From Foetidibacter luteolus (GTDB taxonomy: Bacteria > Bacteroidota > Bacteroidia > Chitinophagales > Chitinophagaceae): DNA of 64,000 nucleotides. Positions 62,586 through 64,000 of this stretch are shown here, piece by piece. Location: assembly GCF_009650435.1 (NCBI RefSeq), contig NZ_VVIP01000016.1:1-64000 (forward strand), written 5' to 3'. A program made the translations under genes and the position numbers. Every line of letters starts with the position of its first letter. The stretch's first letter is position 1. The notes below the pieces were generated by a model, which searched no databases, was not told the origin of the DNA, and saw only the letters and a program-made list of their open reading frames with translations.

Positions 62586-64000
62586 ATGAAATTTCTTACC
62601 AGGGGTATATCTATATATATCCTCACCAAAACGATTGCTTTACGAAAAACTTCCGCGGTAAAGCTAAGTTGCCTTTTAACTGCTTTCTTGTTGTTATGCG
62701 CAAACCCGCTAACCGCCCTTGCGTACAAAGCCCCCGCCGTTGGCATCTCGGGCAAGGTAACAGACGAAAAAAATGAAGGCCTGGCTAATGTAAGCATCCA
62801 GGAAAAGGGCACCAGCAATGGTGTGGTTACCAACCCTGATGGTACTTTTTCCATTACTGTTGCTAACAGCAGCGCCGTGCTTGTGTTTACTTACGTGGGT
62901 TTTGTAACGCAGGAAGTAGCTGTAAAAAACCAAACCACGGTTAATGTACAGCTTGTATCTGCCGCCAGTAACTTAAACGATGTGGTGGTAATTGGTTATG
63001 GTACCCAGAAAAAAGGTTCTGTAACCAGCGCCATTTCTACAGTTACCAGCAAAGACCTGGACCGTGTACACGGTGGCTCTACCGTAAGTAGCGGCCTTGC
63101 AGGTAAAATACCGGGCGTTACGTTCCGTATGCCAGATGGCCGTCCCGGTGCATCTGCCACTATACAGATCCGTAACATGGGTAATCCCTTGTATGTAATT
63201 GATGGAATTCAGCAGGATGCCGGCCAGTTTAACAACATTGCCCCCAATGATATTGAAAGTATTTCGGTGTTAAAAGACGCATCTGCCGCTATTTACGGTG
63301 TTCGTGCCGCCAATGGCGTTATTGTGGTTACCACTAAGCGTGGTGCATCAGGAAAAAACAACGTAAACATAGACGCGTACGCCGGTTGGCAAACCTGGTT
63401 CCGCTTCCCGGAAGTGTTGAACAGTTCTTATGATTACATGTTCTACCGCGCTGAAGCGGAAATAAACAGGTTTGGAAATACCAATATAACCCAGGAAGAA
63501 CTGGACAAATACAAACAGGGGGAAAGTGCAGGAAAACAATACCGCAGTTTTGACTGGCGGGAGTATATCCTGGACAAACCCGCTCCCCAGAACTCTGTAA
63601 ACATCAACATCAGCGGTGGCTCGGATAAAGTAAACTATTATGTTTCAGCCACTAACTTCTACCAAAATTCAAATCTTGGTAAGGAGTACCGCTTTAACCG
63701 TTCCAATATACAAGCCAATGTTACAGCTAAACTCGCAACAGGCTTTAAAGTAGGTGCGGAACTGAACGGACGCGTTGAAACAAGGCAAAATCCTGGCGTA
63801 CCAGGTGGAGATGACTACTGGTTGTCCCGTTTCGCTATCTTAAGAAATACCCCAAGAGAAAGGCCGTATGCTAACGATAACCCTGCTTACCTGAATGATA
63901 TGGGCGAGCACCTGGAAACCAACTATGCTTTCCTTAACGAAACAATCTCCGGTAAGCTTAAAAACGAATGGCGTGTAGTGCAGGCTAACCTGAACGCGGA
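62586..64000 (+). CDS. SusC/RagA-family TonB-dependent outer-membrane receptor, 3' end outside window
   Basis: Starts at 62586 (MKFLTRGISIYILTKTIALR) and runs off the right edge (471 codons seen). Long signal region to about residue 47, carboxypeptidase-D-like domain (VGISGKVTDEKNEGLANVSI, GFVTQEVAVKN), plug (NDVVVIGYGTQKKGSVTSAI, GKIPGVTFRMPDGRPG, LYVIDGIQQDAG) and the beginning of the barrel. No STN signalling domain precedes the plug, in line with the lack of a full FecR partner. Substrate unknown. Confidence 0.93.
   Translation, partial: MKFLTRGISIYILTKTIALRKTSAVKLSCLLTAFLLLCANPLTALAYKAPAVGISGKVTDEKNEGLANVSIQEKGTSNGVVTNPDGTFSITVANSSAVLVFTYVGFVTQEVAVKNQTTVNVQLVSAASNLNDVVVIGYGTQKKGSVTSAISTVTSKDLDRVHGGSTVSSGLAGKIPGVTFRMPDGRPGASATIQIRNMGNPLYVIDGIQQDAGQFNNIAPNDIESISVLKDASAAIYGVRAANGVIVVTTKRGASGKNNVNIDAYAGWQTWFRFPEVLNSSYDYMFYRAEAEINRFGNTNITQEELDKYKQGESAGKQYRSFDWREYILDKPAPQNSVNINISGGSDKVNYYVSATNFYQNSNLGKEYRFNRSNIQANVTAKLATGFKVGAELNGRVETRQNPGVPGGDDYWLSRFAILRNTPRERPYANDNPAYLNDMGEHLETNYAFLNETISGKLKNEWRVVQANLNA

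Noticed and set aside
1..64000. CRISPR arrays, tRNA and rRNA genes
   Set aside because: Repeats found are not regularly spaced with unique spacers, and no tRNA cloverleaf or rRNA sequence was recognised by eye.

Overview
The window looks like a chromosomal piece of a Bacteroidota bacterium, most likely family Chitinophagaceae. The evidence is a very large SprA-type type IX secretion translocon gene next to ruvA, two SusC/SusD-type outer-membrane uptake loci, an ECF sigma factor with an anti-sigma remnant, many lipoproteins, no obvious Shine-Dalgarno sequences, and Bacteroidota-type promoters (TTTG, about 19 bp, then TAnnTTTG, clearest before rpsP). I found no rRNA, tRNA, CRISPR array, phage or transposase gene.

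Layout. 0-8.8 kb holds a secreted esterase with tandem PKD-like repeats (cut by the left edge), small lipoprotein and stress-type genes, an AraC regulator and a class III cyclase/TPR protein. 8.8-12.3 kb is a run of three rRNA-modification genes (RluA-type, RluB-type, rlmN). 12.5-18.6 kb has a 3-oxoadipyl-CoA-type thiolase, an MbnP-like protein, an SGNH hydrolase, a lipoprotein and a DHFR-like reductase. 19-27.2 kb is an accessory block with every gene on the minus strand: rifampin ADP-ribosyltransferase (arr), a serine beta-lactamase-like protein and several unknown genes. 27.6-35.6 kb is ruvA-sprA. 36-39.6 kb holds surface-polysaccharide genes. 39.6-53.4 kb is metabolic and housekeeping: Kir-type K+ channel, class IV aminotransferase, Fe-alcohol dehydrogenase, glutamine synthetase family, alpha/beta hydrolase, ExbB/ExbD, prmC, ribD-yigZ, a porin-like protein and a CBS protein. 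54-59.7 kb is a SusC/SusD/DUF1735 uptake operon, followed by rpsP. 61.4-64 kb holds an ECF sigma factor, a truncated FecR-like anti-sigma and a second SusC gene that runs off the right edge.

The most interesting region is 19.5-27.2 kb. Genes there are packaged as units that start a few bases after a GTT core. In four successive units the sequence at the 5' end is the reverse complement (9-10 of 10 bases) of the sequence just after that unit's own stop codon. The spacers between units fold into long imperfect palindromes. This is the architecture of integron gene cassettes with attC sites, but no integrase is in the window (a CALIN-like array). An arr gene, which is a classical integron cassette gene elsewhere, sits in one unit.

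The gaps between genes are also full of dispersed repeats: a roughly 95-bp family with 14 copies in 64 kb (called family R1 here), a 100-155-bp family with 7 copies (R2), and smaller families. Their origin cannot be decided from this window, and no partner transposase is visible.
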